A DNA stretch of 64,000 bases from G963669295 sp963669295 (GTDB taxonomy: Bacteria > Bacteroidota > Bacteroidia > Flavobacteriales_D > CALLUQ01): the NCBI GenBank assembly GCA_963669295.1, contig OY769938.1, forward strand, positions 2,604,001 to 2,668,000. Reading direction: 5' to 3'. Positions 1 to 9,176 of this stretch are shown piece after piece. The translations under genes were made by a program, and so were the position numbers. Positions within the stretch are counted from its first letter, which is position 1. Each line of letters starts with the position of its first letter. The notes beneath the pieces are model-generated. The model ran no database searches. It had not been told where the DNA came from and saw only the letters and a list, made by a program, of their open reading frames with translations.

Positions 1-553
1 CCAGGTCGTCTAAGTACCAATACCTGCCTGCCTGACTACCATCGGTATAACGAAACCGCACTCTAACATCGGGCTGATTGGCAGCAAAAGCACTGATGTC
101 GAGAATAGTATCTTGTGGAGTGGCTAATGATCCTCGGGTTAACTTCTCGTAATCTATGATGGTATTCCAGGTGGTTCCTCCATCGTTGCTAACTTCTACA
201 TAGCCATGCGTGTTTTCTACTCCAAACCAATGGTGGTAATAGCTCACTTTTACATTGGTTCGGTTGCTACAATTGATAGAGGGGGTACTCAATACAGCTT
301 CATTTGGAAAGGTGCCAGCGCCCAGGGCAAGGTCATCGAAAACGGCATAAAACCCACCTGAAGGACTGGTCATTACCGGGGCATTCTGAAACGACCAGGT
401 TTGTGCGCCCTGAATGGCAGTATTGGTCCATCCGGTAGGTAGTATGCCTGTGCTAAAGTTTTCGGTTAAAAGAATATCGGCCCTTACGTGCGTACAGGAG
501 AGTACGAAGAGTAAAGCGACTATTGAGCCGATATTTCTTAAAAATGTATTCAC
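1..553 (-). CDS. Secreted choice-of-anchor J (cleaved-adhesin-like) protein, 5' part
   Basis: The gene runs off the left edge of the window; only the first ~184 residues are present. It starts at a GTG (551-553): an in-frame TAA lies three codons upstream, and the next in-frame ATG falls inside the folded domain. A signal peptide (about residues 1-25, hydrophobic stretch IVALLFVLSC) is followed by a jelly-roll domain of the choice-of-anchor J/cleaved adhesin type, recognised from the segments ENFSTGILPTGW, NDGGTTWNTI and VRFRYTDGS. Such domains are common in T9SS-exported Bacteroidota surface proteins. The C-terminal sorting domain, if present, is outside the window. The Cys in LSCTH could also suggest a lipoprotein, but the Ser/Ala-rich continuation reads more like ordinary cleavage. 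Its substrate or ligand cannot be deduced. Confidence 0.7.
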   Translation of the reverse strand, partial: MNTFLRNIGSIVALLFVLSCTHVRADILLTENFSTGILPTGWTNTAIQGAQTWSFQNAPVMTSPSGGFYAVFDDLALGAGTFPNEAVLSTPSINCSNRTNVKVSYYHHWFGVENTHGYVEVSNDGGTTWNTIIDYEKLTRGSLATPQDTILDISAFAANQPDVRVRFRYTDGSQAGRYWYLDDL

Positions 554-581
554 GTGTAATTAGAGTAATCCTTTCTCAACT

Positions 582-612
582 TAAAAGTAGAGCAGCTTTG
601 CAAGGCTTGCAA
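582..612 (-). promoter_or_regulatory. Candidate Bacteroidota promoter for the adhesin-like gene
   Basis: On the minus strand a TTG (610-612) is followed by 20 bp and TACTTTTA (582-589), which matches the TAnnTTTG -7 consensus at all but the last base. It ends 28 bp before the GTG start. One mismatch and the maximum spacer make this tentative. Confidence 0.35.
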
Positions 613-705
613 TCCAAAAGAATTCAATATTTAGAAGTCGAAAATAACTACAAATTAATTTTTTGCTTAATTTTAAGTGTTTGTCGAAAATTAACTTAGT
701 TCTCG

Positions 706-2247
706 ATGGCTGCTAATAATCAATTGTTTCAATTAATTCAATCGCTTACCCGGGCAGAGAAAGGGTACTTTAAGAAGTACTGTACTCGTTATGCTACAGA
801 TAACAATAGCAATTACCTTCGGTTGTTTGCTGCCATTGAAAAGCAACAACGCTATGATGAGCAGGCGTTGTTGAAAGCATTTGAGGGCGAACGATTCATA
901 CGTCAGTTTTCTGTAGCTAAAAACTACCTGTACAAGATGGTCATGAAGAGTCTTCGTTCATACAATTCAGAATTATCGCTTGATGTGCAATTGAGTGAGC
1001 TCATGATCAATGTTGAAGTGCTGTTTAGAAAAGGGTTAACAGATTTATGCGCGAAAGAACTTCGGAAAGCAACTCGATTGGTGAAGCGATATGAGGTATT
1101 TCATAAGTATGCAGAAATTGCCAAATGGGAAAAGTACCTCTATGGATTCAATGCCTATTCATTGTCGATGGAGAAAAGGATCGAGGGAATTTATGAGGAA
1201 GAGATCAGCAGTGCACAAAAGTTGGTAAATGTAACAGAGTATGCGCGATTGTCTTACCAGCTTTTTAACAAGTCGATGAAAGAAGGAATGACACGTGATG
1301 TGGAAGCGCTGAAGGAGTATGATGCTATTTTACGTCATCCTTTGATGGATGGGGAGTATTTGGCAGAAAGTGTGATGGCTAAGTGCCATTTCAATAATAT
1401 CATGGCCAAATATTATGAGGTGCATAACGATTATGAGAATTTTCATGAGTACAACAAGCGTTTTGTGGACACATTAGAAAGCAATCCCGACCATCTTACC
1501 ACCAACATGCGGGGTTATATTCACTCTGTGTATAATTTATTGCTATCGAATGTGGTGTTGAGGAACGTCAATGACTTTAATGAAGTGTTGAAAAAGTTTG
1601 ATGCTATTCCAGAAGTACATCGAAAGCATTGTACTGATAACTTAAGTGAAGCGGTGCCAGTATTGTCGTTGAATGCACGCATTTACTTTCTGTTAATTCT
1701 TGGGAAGTTTAAAGAAGCCCTGGAACTCACCGAGCCTATTATTGCAATGATACAGAAAGGGGTGAACCCACAATATCAAATAACTTTTGTTGAATTGAGC
1801 TACTTCCTGGCCTATACGTATTTTGGGAATGGTGATTACCGGGCGTCAATTCGCTGGTTGAATCAATTGATCAACGAGCCCTATGCTGATTTGCGTGAAG
1901 ATTTATTTTGCTATGCGCGTATTCTTAACCTGATCAATCACTTTGAGCTGGAGAACGATATACTAGTGCAGTACAACTTGAAATCAACGTACCGCTACCT
2001 GGCAAAAATGAAAAAGGTGCACCGCTTTGAGGAGGTCATGCTTTCTTTTCTGAAAACGTTGCTGCGAACTTCTGATCAAATTGAATTGAAGAAAGAGTTG
2101 GTAGTGTTGAAAGCAGATTTATCAGCTATTGCTACCGATCCTTTTGAGCACAATGCATTCGATCATTTTGATTTTATTTCCTGGATTGATAGTAAGTTGG
2201 AACGAAAAACGTTTGCAGCAATGGTGATGCGAAACCAGCAGTTGTAG
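706..2247 (+). CDS. Conserved Bacteroidota protein of unknown function, ~513 aa helical-repeat-like
   Basis: I do not recognise a named family. The protein is rich in Leu, Lys, Glu and Tyr, has no signal peptide or membrane segment, and reads as all-helical, TPR-like solenoid sequence (for example a repeated pattern around YFLAYTYFGNGDYRASIRWL). It is clearly paralogous to the 514-residue protein at 45358-46902: both begin with a short LIQSL/LVASL-S-x-x-EK-x-YFK segment, share FSVAKNYLYKM/LSVAQNRLYNM near residue 75, and end with a near-identical FDFISW segment. Predicted cytoplasmic. Monocistronic, with a strong terminator straight after the stop. The conserved acidic/aromatic ends suggest a protein-protein interaction scaffold, but that is a guess. 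Confidence 0.75.
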   Translation: MAANNQLFQLIQSLTRAEKGYFKKYCTRYATDNNSNYLRLFAAIEKQQRYDEQALLKAFEGERFIRQFSVAKNYLYKMVMKSLRSYNSELSLDVQLSELMINVEVLFRKGLTDLCAKELRKATRLVKRYEVFHKYAEIAKWEKYLYGFNAYSLSMEKRIEGIYEEEISSAQKLVNVTEYARLSYQLFNKSMKEGMTRDVEALKEYDAILRHPLMDGEYLAESVMAKCHFNNIMAKYYEVHNDYENFHEYNKRFVDTLESNPDHLTTNMRGYIHSVYNLLLSNVVLRNVNDFNEVLKKFDAIPEVHRKHCTDNLSEAVPVLSLNARIYFLLILGKFKEALELTEPIIAMIQKGVNPQYQITFVELSYFLAYTYFGNGDYRASIRWLNQLINEPYADLREDLFCYARILNLINHFELENDILVQYNLKSTYRYLAKMKKVHRFEEVMLSFLKTLLRTSDQIELKKELVVLKADLSAIATDPFEHNAFDHFDFISWIDSKLERKTFAAMVMRNQQL

Positions 2248-2262
2248 GTAAGGTGGAGTGCT

Positions 2263-2298
2263 AAAAAAAAGAGGAGCTGAGCTCCTCCTTTTCTTTTA
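2263..2298 (+). terminator. Rho-independent terminator after the 513-aa gene
   Basis: A run of eight A precedes the perfect 7-bp stem GAGGAGC/GCTCCTC (2271-2287, loop TGA), followed by a T-rich tract. It starts about 15 bp after the stop codon. Confidence 0.8.
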
Positions 2299-2378
2299 TC
2301 ATTTAAAGACCCTAATTACTAACCAATAATAAAACCTCTTAGTCTACTTTAACCTATTAACGAGTGGTCTTTAAATGA
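2299..2378. repeat. 13-bp perfect inverted repeat enclosing 54 bp, intergenic
   Basis: TCATTTAAAGACC (2299-2311) is exactly complementary to GGTCTTTAAATGA (2366-2378). The element also holds one of two copies of TCTACTTTAACC (2343-2354; the second, 2381-2392, lies just outside). Further on, 2461-2540 carries three degenerate copies of TTTAACgGTAATgAT. The region 2299-2578 has no convincing ORF. The long stem could close a small RNA or be a remnant of a mobile element; neither is proven. Confidence 0.4.
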
Positions 2379-2578
2379 AATCTACTTTAACCATCCGATA
2401 TCAAATCTATAAGAATACTTCATACAAGACTGCGTAAATGAGTGAACGGTAGCTACGACCTATTTAACTGTAGTGATGACGTATTTAACGGTAATAATAC
2501 TTTTGATAAAGTGTAGTGAATATTGATTTAACGGTAATGATTTACGATAAAAGGGGCTGGAGCAGCAGAGGTATCGAC

Positions 2579-2610
2579 AAAAAAAGGGGAGCACATGCTC
2601 CCCTTTTTTG
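2579..2610 (-). terminator. Terminator of the lamin-tail/TonB receptor/PLD operon
   Basis: An A-tract, the stem AAGGGGAGCA/TGCTCCCCTT with a two-base loop, and a T-tract lie ~20 bp beyond the stop of the leftward PLD gene. The A and T runs on both sides make it usable in either direction. Confidence 0.8.
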
Positions 2611-2631
2611 TAGAATTTCCTAGTCAACTTA

Positions 2632-4797
2632 TTACTTGGCAATAACAAGTTTTAAGTCTTCACGGAGCTGATCACCAGCAATTTGCAGATGATATACTCC
2701 TGAACTTAGGTCAGTAGACATGAGGTTGATGGTATTTGTTCCTGTTGTTCCAGTGTATTGTTGTTGCCATACTATTTTACCTGTCATGTCGATGATGTTT
2801 ACTTGAACAGGTTGATTTTGCTGTAAGGTATAGCTGATGTTGAGTGCTCCGGCACTTGGGTTGGGGAATACCTTTAAGTCGGCAGAGCGAATGGTAGATT
2901 CATCTACTTCCAGTAAGATATCATTCCAGCGGGCCATGAATTCTTGCAGGTATAGGTTAGCAATGGTTGCATCATGAATGATCAGCGTATTTTCGTCGTT
3001 GCGCTCTTCAGCAGCAGTGCTCCAGTTGTGCGAACCTGTAATAACGGTTGGGTCAGAAGCTACGTTGCTAGCATCTACAATAGCATACTTGTGATGAATT
3101 TGTCCGGTTAAAGAGATGTGTGAGAAAATGGGCACGCCATTCGTCTCAAGGTAGTTGTATTCTGAACCGGTGTCGAATTGATTTTCCATAATTACCTTAA
3201 CATCAGTTCCAGCATTATGACGATTCAATACTTCCGCTCCAAGATCGTTGCGCGTAAATGATAACAAAGCAACTTGCAAATCATCATCAGCAGAGTTCAC
3301 AGTTCTTACCAGTTGTGCGGTAACATTATCGGATGGAGAGAAGTGCAATTCTACCCGAACACCACCAATATTAAACTCGTGTGGGGTATTGTCTACCTTG
3401 TCTTCTCCAAATTTTGAGTTGCCCGCATTGGGGGTGTTTCCTGATGATCCCCACATTTCTTCAAATTCCATGGTATAGGCTTTTGCCAATGCCTTGTCTT
3501 GAATAATGATGAGGTTGTTGAAGTCGGTGTTGAGATTTTGTGGAGTAATGTTGGTAGATCCACCCAATACCCATGAGTTGTTATCGTCGTCTCTGTCGAT
3601 CACAAAGAATTTATTGTGCATGATGCCTGTGTTGTTGCCTTTGTGTACTGGAATGGCAGCATTCATTACGTTCAAGCCAAAGTTAGAGGTGGTCAGGTCA
3701 GATACATATCTTACTGTTACTCCTCTGGTGTAAGCATCGTTAATGGCATTTACAATCACAGCGTTGTCGTTGTTGTACATAGACACATCTAACGTGGTTT
3801 GTGCCCGATCTATATAGGCTGCAATGGTATCTGCCAGGTCAACCGTTTCTGCATCTAATCCTGTTGAGTAGTTGGTGTCTACCGATTTGTTGAAGTATAC
3901 CAACATCTGACCGGTAGAGTTAGCCGCTGTAGAGACAATCATGGTGTTAGAGAAAGCGGTATCGGTTCCGTTGATAGAATATACTTGTACATGGTAACAT
4001 GTAGCATCAGTAAGACTCCCCATGGTTACCGAGTGCGATGAAGTAGAATTTCCCATGTTAATGTCGGTACCAAATGCAGCAGTAGGGCCATAACGCAAGT
4101 TACTGCTCCCATTGATGTTTGTGGTCCAGTCAAAGTCAATGCTGGTAGTAGTGATGTTGCTTTGCGTAACACCACTGGTTAAATAGATGGAAGAGTTTAC
4201 GATGAAATCGTTCATGTCTCTTGGCAATACCTGGTAGCTGGTGTTGAATTCAGACGAAAGTGCTATCATGTCTACTGTGCCTACAGGAACTGTTTGACCG
4301 ATCAATACCGATCCGTTGTTAACACGAATTTCACCGGCTTGCCCACCTGCAGTAAAGTTGTAGTTGGTAGAACCCGAAAAGGTACTTCCTCCGTTGGTAA
4401 AAGTAACGTCATCAATACGTATTAACTCCCCTTCGGTGGTTTCTCCCAATTGGTTTGGGGTAAGTAATTGTGGAGTAGGCAAAGTGTTGCCATTAGAGTG
4501 GATGTTGTGGCTGCTTACATTCACTACTTCCAGTAAGCCATTAAAATCACTCAATTCTCCAGTTACAGTTACACTATCACCACGTGTAGCGTTAAAACTG
4601 CCATCGTATACAGCAATTCCTCCACTGCCATCTTCCATGTAGCGGATAATGCCACCCAATTCCGAACCATTGGTAACAATTCCGGAAACGGTAACGGTTT
4701 GTCCTACAGTATATGTTCTTGCATCAGCAATATTGACTTGCGCTATTGATAAGCCAGAAAGGGCCAATGTTGCTATGAGGAGTAAAGTTTTCTTCAT
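2632..4797 (-). CDS. Secreted OB-fold / phospholipase D-like phosphodiesterase with T9SS sorting domain
   Basis: 721 residues: signal peptide (1-19), a nuclease-associated OB-fold-like domain (about 20-95, VSGIVTNG...GGIAVYDG), a fibronectin-III-like domain (205-290), then two phospholipase D half-domains. Both carry complete HKD motifs: H394-x-K396-x4-D401 followed by GGSTN, and H568-x-K570-x4-D575 followed by TGSHNWS. A type A T9SS sorting domain (about 645-721, VFPNPSAGALN) ends the protein. PLD-family enzymes cleave phosphodiester bonds in phospholipids or nucleic acids through the two His residues; both active-site halves look intact. The OB fold at the N-terminus is typical of extracellular nucleases, so DNA/RNA is the likelier substrate, but phospholipid is possible. 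Last gene of a three-gene operon, 11 bp after the TonB receptor. Expected outside the cell or on its surface. Confidence 0.85.
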   Translation of the reverse strand: MKKTLLLIATLALSGLSIAQVNIADARTYTVGQTVTVSGIVTNGSELGGIIRYMEDGSGGIAVYDGSFNATRGDSVTVTGELSDFNGLLEVVNVSSHNIHSNGNTLPTPQLLTPNQLGETTEGELIRIDDVTFTNGGSTFSGSTNYNFTAGGQAGEIRVNNGSVLIGQTVPVGTVDMIALSSEFNTSYQVLPRDMNDFIVNSSIYLTSGVTQSNITTTSIDFDWTTNINGSSNLRYGPTAAFGTDINMGNSTSSHSVTMGSLTDATCYHVQVYSINGTDTAFSNTMIVSTAANSTGQMLVYFNKSVDTNYSTGLDAETVDLADTIAAYIDRAQTTLDVSMYNNDNAVIVNAINDAYTRGVTVRYVSDLTTSNFGLNVMNAAIPVHKGNNTGIMHNKFFVIDRDDDNNSWVLGGSTNITPQNLNTDFNNLIIIQDKALAKAYTMEFEEMWGSSGNTPNAGNSKFGEDKVDNTPHEFNIGGVRVELHFSPSDNVTAQLVRTVNSADDDLQVALLSFTRNDLGAEVLNRHNAGTDVKVIMENQFDTGSEYNYLETNGVPIFSHISLTGQIHHKYAIVDASNVASDPTVITGSHNWSTAAEERNDENTLIIHDATIANLYLQEFMARWNDILLEVDESTIRSADLKVFPNPSAGALNISYTLQQNQPVQVNIIDMTGKIVWQQQYTGTTGTNTINLMSTDLSSGVYHLQIAGDQLREDLKLVIAK

Positions 4798-4808
4798 GTC
4801 TGTTCTAA

Positions 4809-7682
4809 TTAGAAATTAATTTGCATTGATATGTTGAATCTTCTGCCCTGGCCAAAAAAGACGGCAGCAGATTGAGCATCAAAATCGTTGAAGCTCTGTG
4901 TGAATTGATCGTTGTTTCTGGCATCCGATAGGTAGGTGGTGTTTAATAGGTTTAACACACTTCCCCTTAATGCCAGTTTAATGCCTTCATATTTAAAAGA
5001 ATATCCCAGGTGTAAGTCTACCAGCTTGTAGTTAGGGATTTTCCATGAGTCGCGAGGATCGCCATTTTCATCAAGCGAATTAGGACTGCCATCCAGGGTA
5101 AGTGGATCGAAGTCGGCATAATGACGTTCAAAAGCGGTTACCCTGGTGCGGATGTAAAATCCTTTGAAAGGGTAGTATTTTAAGCTGGCGGCATATTGCG
5201 TTTGAGCCGCATCTCCTACGTGTACACCTTTGGCATTGAAGTATTGTTTTACTTCTACACCATTGTCGTCCAATACCGGGTTTCCATTGTCGTCGGTAAA
5301 CCGTACGGTATCTTCTGAGTCCCAGCGCCAATCACCCAACGACACTAATCCTTCTAGCGTAAGATCGGGGGTTACTTTATACGCTGCATCAAACTCGATG
5401 CCTTTATGCAAGGCGTTCATGCCATTGATGTTGGCCGAATAAGGAACGTCGTCTATTACTACTGTGATGCCACGTGGTGCAGGACGGTTTTTCCAATGTG
5501 TATAGTAGGCATTAAGGTTGGTAGCAAACTTTTTATAACGAGTGCTGTACCCCAATTCCACTGCTCGAATAATTTCGTTTTCAGGGTCGAGAAAGAATTG
5601 ATTGTTGTTGTTAATGACGTTGTTGAAACGCTGTGCTTTAGAGAGGTAGCCTACATTGGTAAATACGTTGTGAAACTCATTCAGGTTATAATTGATGCCT
5701 GTTTTAACAGTATAGCCTGGCAGGTACTTCCACTTGGTTTGCGCATGTCTTGCTTCGGCCGAGTTCATGTTGTAAGTGGTGGCATTCAATACATAGCCGT
5801 CGGGGTCGCTCGGGTTGCCATTGTCAATATAGGTAGTGTCGCCAGAAGTGGTTACTGTAGCACCACTATAGGCACTTATGCCAGTGCCATTGTTGTAATA
5901 AAACACATCGCCATACCCTACTGCTTCAGAGAATACTTCATCGTCAATCACCAGGTCCATGCGTTTGAAGTAGTCAACTCGTTTGTAGCCGGTAGAGGCA
6001 AATGATAGGTTTAAAAAGGTGCTGATGGCAGGTGTTTTGTATTCCCATTGGGCAAAAGCACCGCCCCATTTTACAAGGCCATCGTTGTGGTAGCCAATTT
6101 TATCGCCTTTGCGGTATAACCATTCAGAACTGGCATTGGCGTTAGAGAAATCGCGAAAAACATCCCCTCCCAGCAAATCATAAACTTCACGGTAGTGTTT
6201 GCCTTCGTAGTAACGCAAGTCGATGCCTCCCGAAATTTCCATTTCATCGCTTAGGCTGTAGTTCACCGTAGAAAGGTAGCCGTACCATTTATGGTTGTTG
6301 ATACCGGTGCGTAAGATCTTATCAGAGACCAATTCACCATCGGGTGTAACATTAAAAAAACCAGGGGTGCTGTTAGAGTTATAGGTGGTTTGAAAGTCGA
6401 GCTGCCCATCTTCGTTAAGGGCAAAATCTGCAGCGCCATCGTTGCCTGTTCCACCACCATTACCAATAGACATGTAAAACATGTTAGAGATGTACAGCCG
6501 ATCGTTGATAGCCCAAAAATCGCGTAGGCTAAATTGTGGCTTATGGTAGTAGTTAATGCGTTCGTTAAGAATTTCTCTGCCGTTGCTGATGGTGTCACCA
6601 TCAACAATGGTATGTCGATCGAGATAGCCCCAATGCTCATTGTATTGCAAGCCATATTCGGTAGTGCCTGTAGTATCAATGCCCAGGTTGTGCGCGTATT
6701 CTTTATCGTAGGTGGTAATGGGTTTACGGAATGCACGTTGCCCATGTTCTTGTGGTGCACCCATGGCCGAAAAGCTCAGTCGGTGCTTGCCCCATTGTTT
6801 TTCAATTTTAGCATAAAAGAAATACCCCTTGGTATATGCTTGATCTACCCATCCATTGCCGCGTTTAAACGAACCGGCAAGGGTAAGGCCAAATCCACCT
6901 TTCATTTTACCGGTAGTATACCCAAGTGTACTGCGCTGAAAGCCATTGCTGCCATATTCTTGCTTAAAGGAGGCGCCTTCTTTGGCTTCGATGCCTTTGG
7001 TAATGATGTTCATCGTTCCTCCCACTGAAGGGATGGCAATTTTGGAAGCACCAAGGCCACGTTGCACCTGTATGCTGCGTGTTACGGCATCCAATCCAAA
7101 CCAGTTCGACCAGTATACCCAACCATTTTCCATGTCGTTTACCGGAATGCCGTCGATCATAACAGCCACATTGCGTTGGTTAAAGCCTCGAATGGTAATG
7201 CGTGCATCGCCATCGCCACCACCTTGTTGTGTGGCATAAACACCTGGGGTGGAATTGAGCAACATCGGAATGTCTTGCGATGCCAACTCTTCCTCGATTT
7301 GTGCTGGAAGCACATTGGTAAATGCCACAGGCGTTTCACGGTCAATAGCAACATCGGCTACTACTTCAACTTCGGTTAAAGTAACGGTCTTCATTTTTAG
7401 GTTAACTACCGTTACCTTTTTGTTTACGGTAATGGGGCGGGTAGTGGCTTCGTAACCTACATACGAGAAGCTAAGGGTGTAATCGCCATAGTCTACTTCT
7501 ATTTCATAGTTGCCATCAAGGTCGGCTATTACTCCTACTCCCTGGGCAATCAATACATTGGCTCCTATAAGAGGTTCACCGGTAATCTCATCCTTGATGT
7601 TTCCCTTAATGATGCCCTTTTGGGCAACAGAGAATAAAGCACAGGAGAATAGCAGCAGTACAAGAAATCCCTTCTTCAACAT
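4809..7682 (-). CDS. TonB-dependent outer-membrane receptor with carboxypeptidase-regulatory-like N-terminus
   Basis: 957 residues: signal peptide (1-20), a carboxypeptidase-D regulatory-like beta domain (about 24-110, GNIKDEITGEPLIGANV), a plug domain (about 120-235, ITIRGFNQRNVAVMIDGIP and VGGTMNIITKG), and a long 22-strand-type barrel ending in aromatic Phe. It is not a SusC-type protein: there is no adjacent SusD. TonB receptors import ligands across the outer membrane using energy from TonB-ExbBD, encoded elsewhere. It sits between the secreted lamin-tail protein (48 bp upstream) and the secreted PLD enzyme (11 bp downstream), which suggests it imports a product released by one or both. 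The ligand is not readable from the sequence. Confidence 0.92.
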   Translation of the reverse strand: MLKKGFLVLLLFSCALFSVAQKGIIKGNIKDEITGEPLIGANVLIAQGVGVIADLDGNYEIEVDYGDYTLSFSYVGYEATTRPITVNKKVTVVNLKMKTVTLTEVEVVADVAIDRETPVAFTNVLPAQIEEELASQDIPMLLNSTPGVYATQQGGGDGDARITIRGFNQRNVAVMIDGIPVNDMENGWVYWSNWFGLDAVTRSIQVQRGLGASKIAIPSVGGTMNIITKGIEAKEGASFKQEYGSNGFQRSTLGYTTGKMKGGFGLTLAGSFKRGNGWVDQAYTKGYFFYAKIEKQWGKHRLSFSAMGAPQEHGQRAFRKPITTYDKEYAHNLGIDTTGTTEYGLQYNEHWGYLDRHTIVDGDTISNGREILNERINYYHKPQFSLRDFWAINDRLYISNMFYMSIGNGGGTGNDGAADFALNEDGQLDFQTTYNSNSTPGFFNVTPDGELVSDKILRTGINNHKWYGYLSTVNYSLSDEMEISGGIDLRYYEGKHYREVYDLLGGDVFRDFSNANASSEWLYRKGDKIGYHNDGLVKWGGAFAQWEYKTPAISTFLNLSFASTGYKRVDYFKRMDLVIDDEVFSEAVGYGDVFYYNNGTGISAYSGATVTTSGDTTYIDNGNPSDPDGYVLNATTYNMNSAEARHAQTKWKYLPGYTVKTGINYNLNEFHNVFTNVGYLSKAQRFNNVINNNNQFFLDPENEIIRAVELGYSTRYKKFATNLNAYYTHWKNRPAPRGITVVIDDVPYSANINGMNALHKGIEFDAAYKVTPDLTLEGLVSLGDWRWDSEDTVRFTDDNGNPVLDDNGVEVKQYFNAKGVHVGDAAQTQYAASLKYYPFKGFYIRTRVTAFERHYADFDPLTLDGSPNSLDENGDPRDSWKIPNYKLVDLHLGYSFKYEGIKLALRGSVLNLLNTTYLSDARNNDQFTQSFNDFDAQSAAVFFGQGRRFNISMQINF

Positions 7683-7730
7683 GGTGGCTGTGTTAAAAAC
7701 AAGTGCTCCCGAAGGAGCACTTGTTCAACG

Positions 7731-8717
7731 TTACTTGAGCGTTACTTTTTCAGTTAAGAATGTTTGATCAGCAAATAATACAGTCACGAAATAAATGCCT
7801 TGCTCATTTCCTGTTAAGTCGATTTGAATGCTGCTGTTAGGGGCAGTACCTTCATTGTAAACCAATTGGCCCAATACGTTTCTTACCTCTACCGCTTGTA
7901 CTTGCTCAGGGGTAGTGATGGTAAGTACATTGTTGGTGATAGGGTTAGGGAACAATTTGATGACTTTACCTTCTGCTCCTTCAACAATAGCATTGTTTGG
8001 ATCACAAGCACAGTTGTGGAAGCCCAACATGTTAAACGTATTTCTCGGCAAAGAATCCCATTCCAATGTGGGGTTAAAGTTACCCTGGTAAGGAGGTAAA
8101 ATGGCAGTTGCTCCTTGCAATACGCTCGATTTTCTAATTAACGTCTGGTCTTTTGTCCAGTATGCGCCATTGCCGTCCCAATAAGGTGCAGTGTCGGTCC
8201 ATCCGGCAGTACCGGTGCCACCACCTGCTTGTTGTGGCTGCTCGCCTACCAGGCCAAAAATATCTACAATGTTAGCGCCATTCATTAAGGTAATGGCATC
8301 ATCTCCATTGTGTACCAATACACGAGAACCTTGTGTGCCGCTGTTGTAATCAGGCGAGTAAAAACCTGAATTGTACATGTTGCCAGCATCCCATAATCCC
8401 TGGAAAATGGCAGTATCCTGGCCAGTTCCTTGAGCGTCGCGACGATCAACGATTGCTAAAAACACATCGTATGGCTGGATGGTACCACTTAATGGTTGTA
8501 CGTAACGGATGTCTTGATCGGATGACGTAGAACCGTTTGACCAGCGAATGATGCTGTAGGTAGATAAGTCAATAGCATTAGCAGTGGGGTTGTATATTTC
8601 CAATGCTTTGTTGTTGTGACTTCCCTCGATGTATTCAGAGAAAAATAACTCGTTACATTGTGAAAATGCAGAGGTAAAAAGGCCAAAAGAGGCAATTAAG
8701 AGTAAAGATTTTTTCAT
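7731..8717 (-). CDS. Secreted lamin-tail-domain protein with T9SS sorting domain
   Basis: 328 residues. A signal peptide (1-19) is followed directly by a lamin-tail domain (about 20-160) opening with ELFFSEYIEGSHNNKALEIY, the form that usually forms the N-terminus of large extracellular nucleases. Here no nuclease domain follows; residues 160-245 are a Trp/Gly-rich extension with a Cys-x-Cys (HNCACDP), then a type A T9SS sorting domain (about 255-328, KLFPNPITNNVLTI). First gene of the operon with the TonB receptor and the PLD-type enzyme. I infer a binding role, perhaps for nucleic acid or as a surface tether for the enzyme encoded at the operon's end. Not catalytic as far as can be seen. 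Confidence 0.85.
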   Translation of the reverse strand: MKKSLLLIASFGLFTSAFSQCNELFFSEYIEGSHNNKALEIYNPTANAIDLSTYSIIRWSNGSTSSDQDIRYVQPLSGTIQPYDVFLAIVDRRDAQGTGQDTAIFQGLWDAGNMYNSGFYSPDYNSGTQGSRVLVHNGDDAITLMNGANIVDIFGLVGEQPQQAGGGTGTAGWTDTAPYWDGNGAYWTKDQTLIRKSSVLQGATAILPPYQGNFNPTLEWDSLPRNTFNMLGFHNCACDPNNAIVEGAEGKVIKLFPNPITNNVLTITTPEQVQAVEVRNVLGQLVYNEGTAPNSSIQIDLTGNEQGIYFVTVLFADQTFLTEKVTLK

Positions 8718-8831
8718 AACTATAGTTCTGTTTACGTTTTACAACTAAAATTTAAGGAAAAAAGTGGAAGTGGTTTAAGAGGGACCCGGGCGGGTATCTT
8801 CAAGGGTGTTCACTTTCACTGAACATTGGTG

Positions 8832-8861
8832 CAAAATTACAGATTTTTTCACTGCTGTCAA
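8832..8861 (-). promoter_or_regulatory. Promoter of the lamin-tail/TonB receptor/PLD operon
   Basis: Minus-strand TTG (8859-8861), 19-bp spacer, TAATTTTG (8832-8839): a full match to TTG-N17-20-TAnnTTTG. It implies a 5' leader of roughly 105 nt before the ATG at 8717; the leader includes a short GC-rich stretch around 8784-8796. Confidence 0.7.
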
Positions 8862-8882
8862 GCCCTGTGCCGGGAGTTTATA

Positions 8883-8897
8883 TTAACAATGTGTTAA
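8883..8897 (-). promoter_or_regulatory. 11-bp-phased TTAA box upstream of the operon promoter
   Basis: TTAA at 8883 and 8894 (minus strand: TTAACACATTGTTAA), exactly 11 bp apart, 22 bp upstream of the -33 element. It is the same pattern as in front of the phosphate transporter, the porin and both response regulators in this window. An activator site is inferred. Confidence 0.4.
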
Positions 8898-9176
8898 TTA
8901 CTTTTTGCCAGAATTTTATTTTGAGTTGAGGTGCCCGTCGTTGTGTGTGCCATTTTTTCTATGGCAAAATCATGAAATGCTCCTTATTTATGATGGTTGA
9001 AACGTTTTTTTGTGTAGTGCGTATAAGTTAATATAAAGCGGTATATGTGAAATTTTTCTTCCCAGAGTGAAATTTTAACTATCTTTAAGACAACCATTTT
9101 ACCTGCCTTACGTCTTACTTATACTGCTGGCAATCAGGTGAATTCTTTTCACTGATTGTGAACCAAATTTTACGAC
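8898..9176. other. Rest of the divergent intergenic region
   Basis: AT-rich sequence between the leftward operon and the rightward 9177 gene. TATCTTTA near 9073 is a weak -7 candidate for the rightward genes. No ORF, hairpin or RNA gene is convincing. Confidence 0.3.

Noticed and set aside
2460..2648. 62-codon minus-strand frame between two terminators
   Set aside because: It contains the terminator hairpin at 2579 and overlaps the end of the PLD gene; Cys/Leu-rich product without features.
5406..6005. 199-codon plus-strand frame inside the TonB receptor gene
   Set aside because: Antisense shadow of a well-supported TonB-dependent receptor; no domain or signal.
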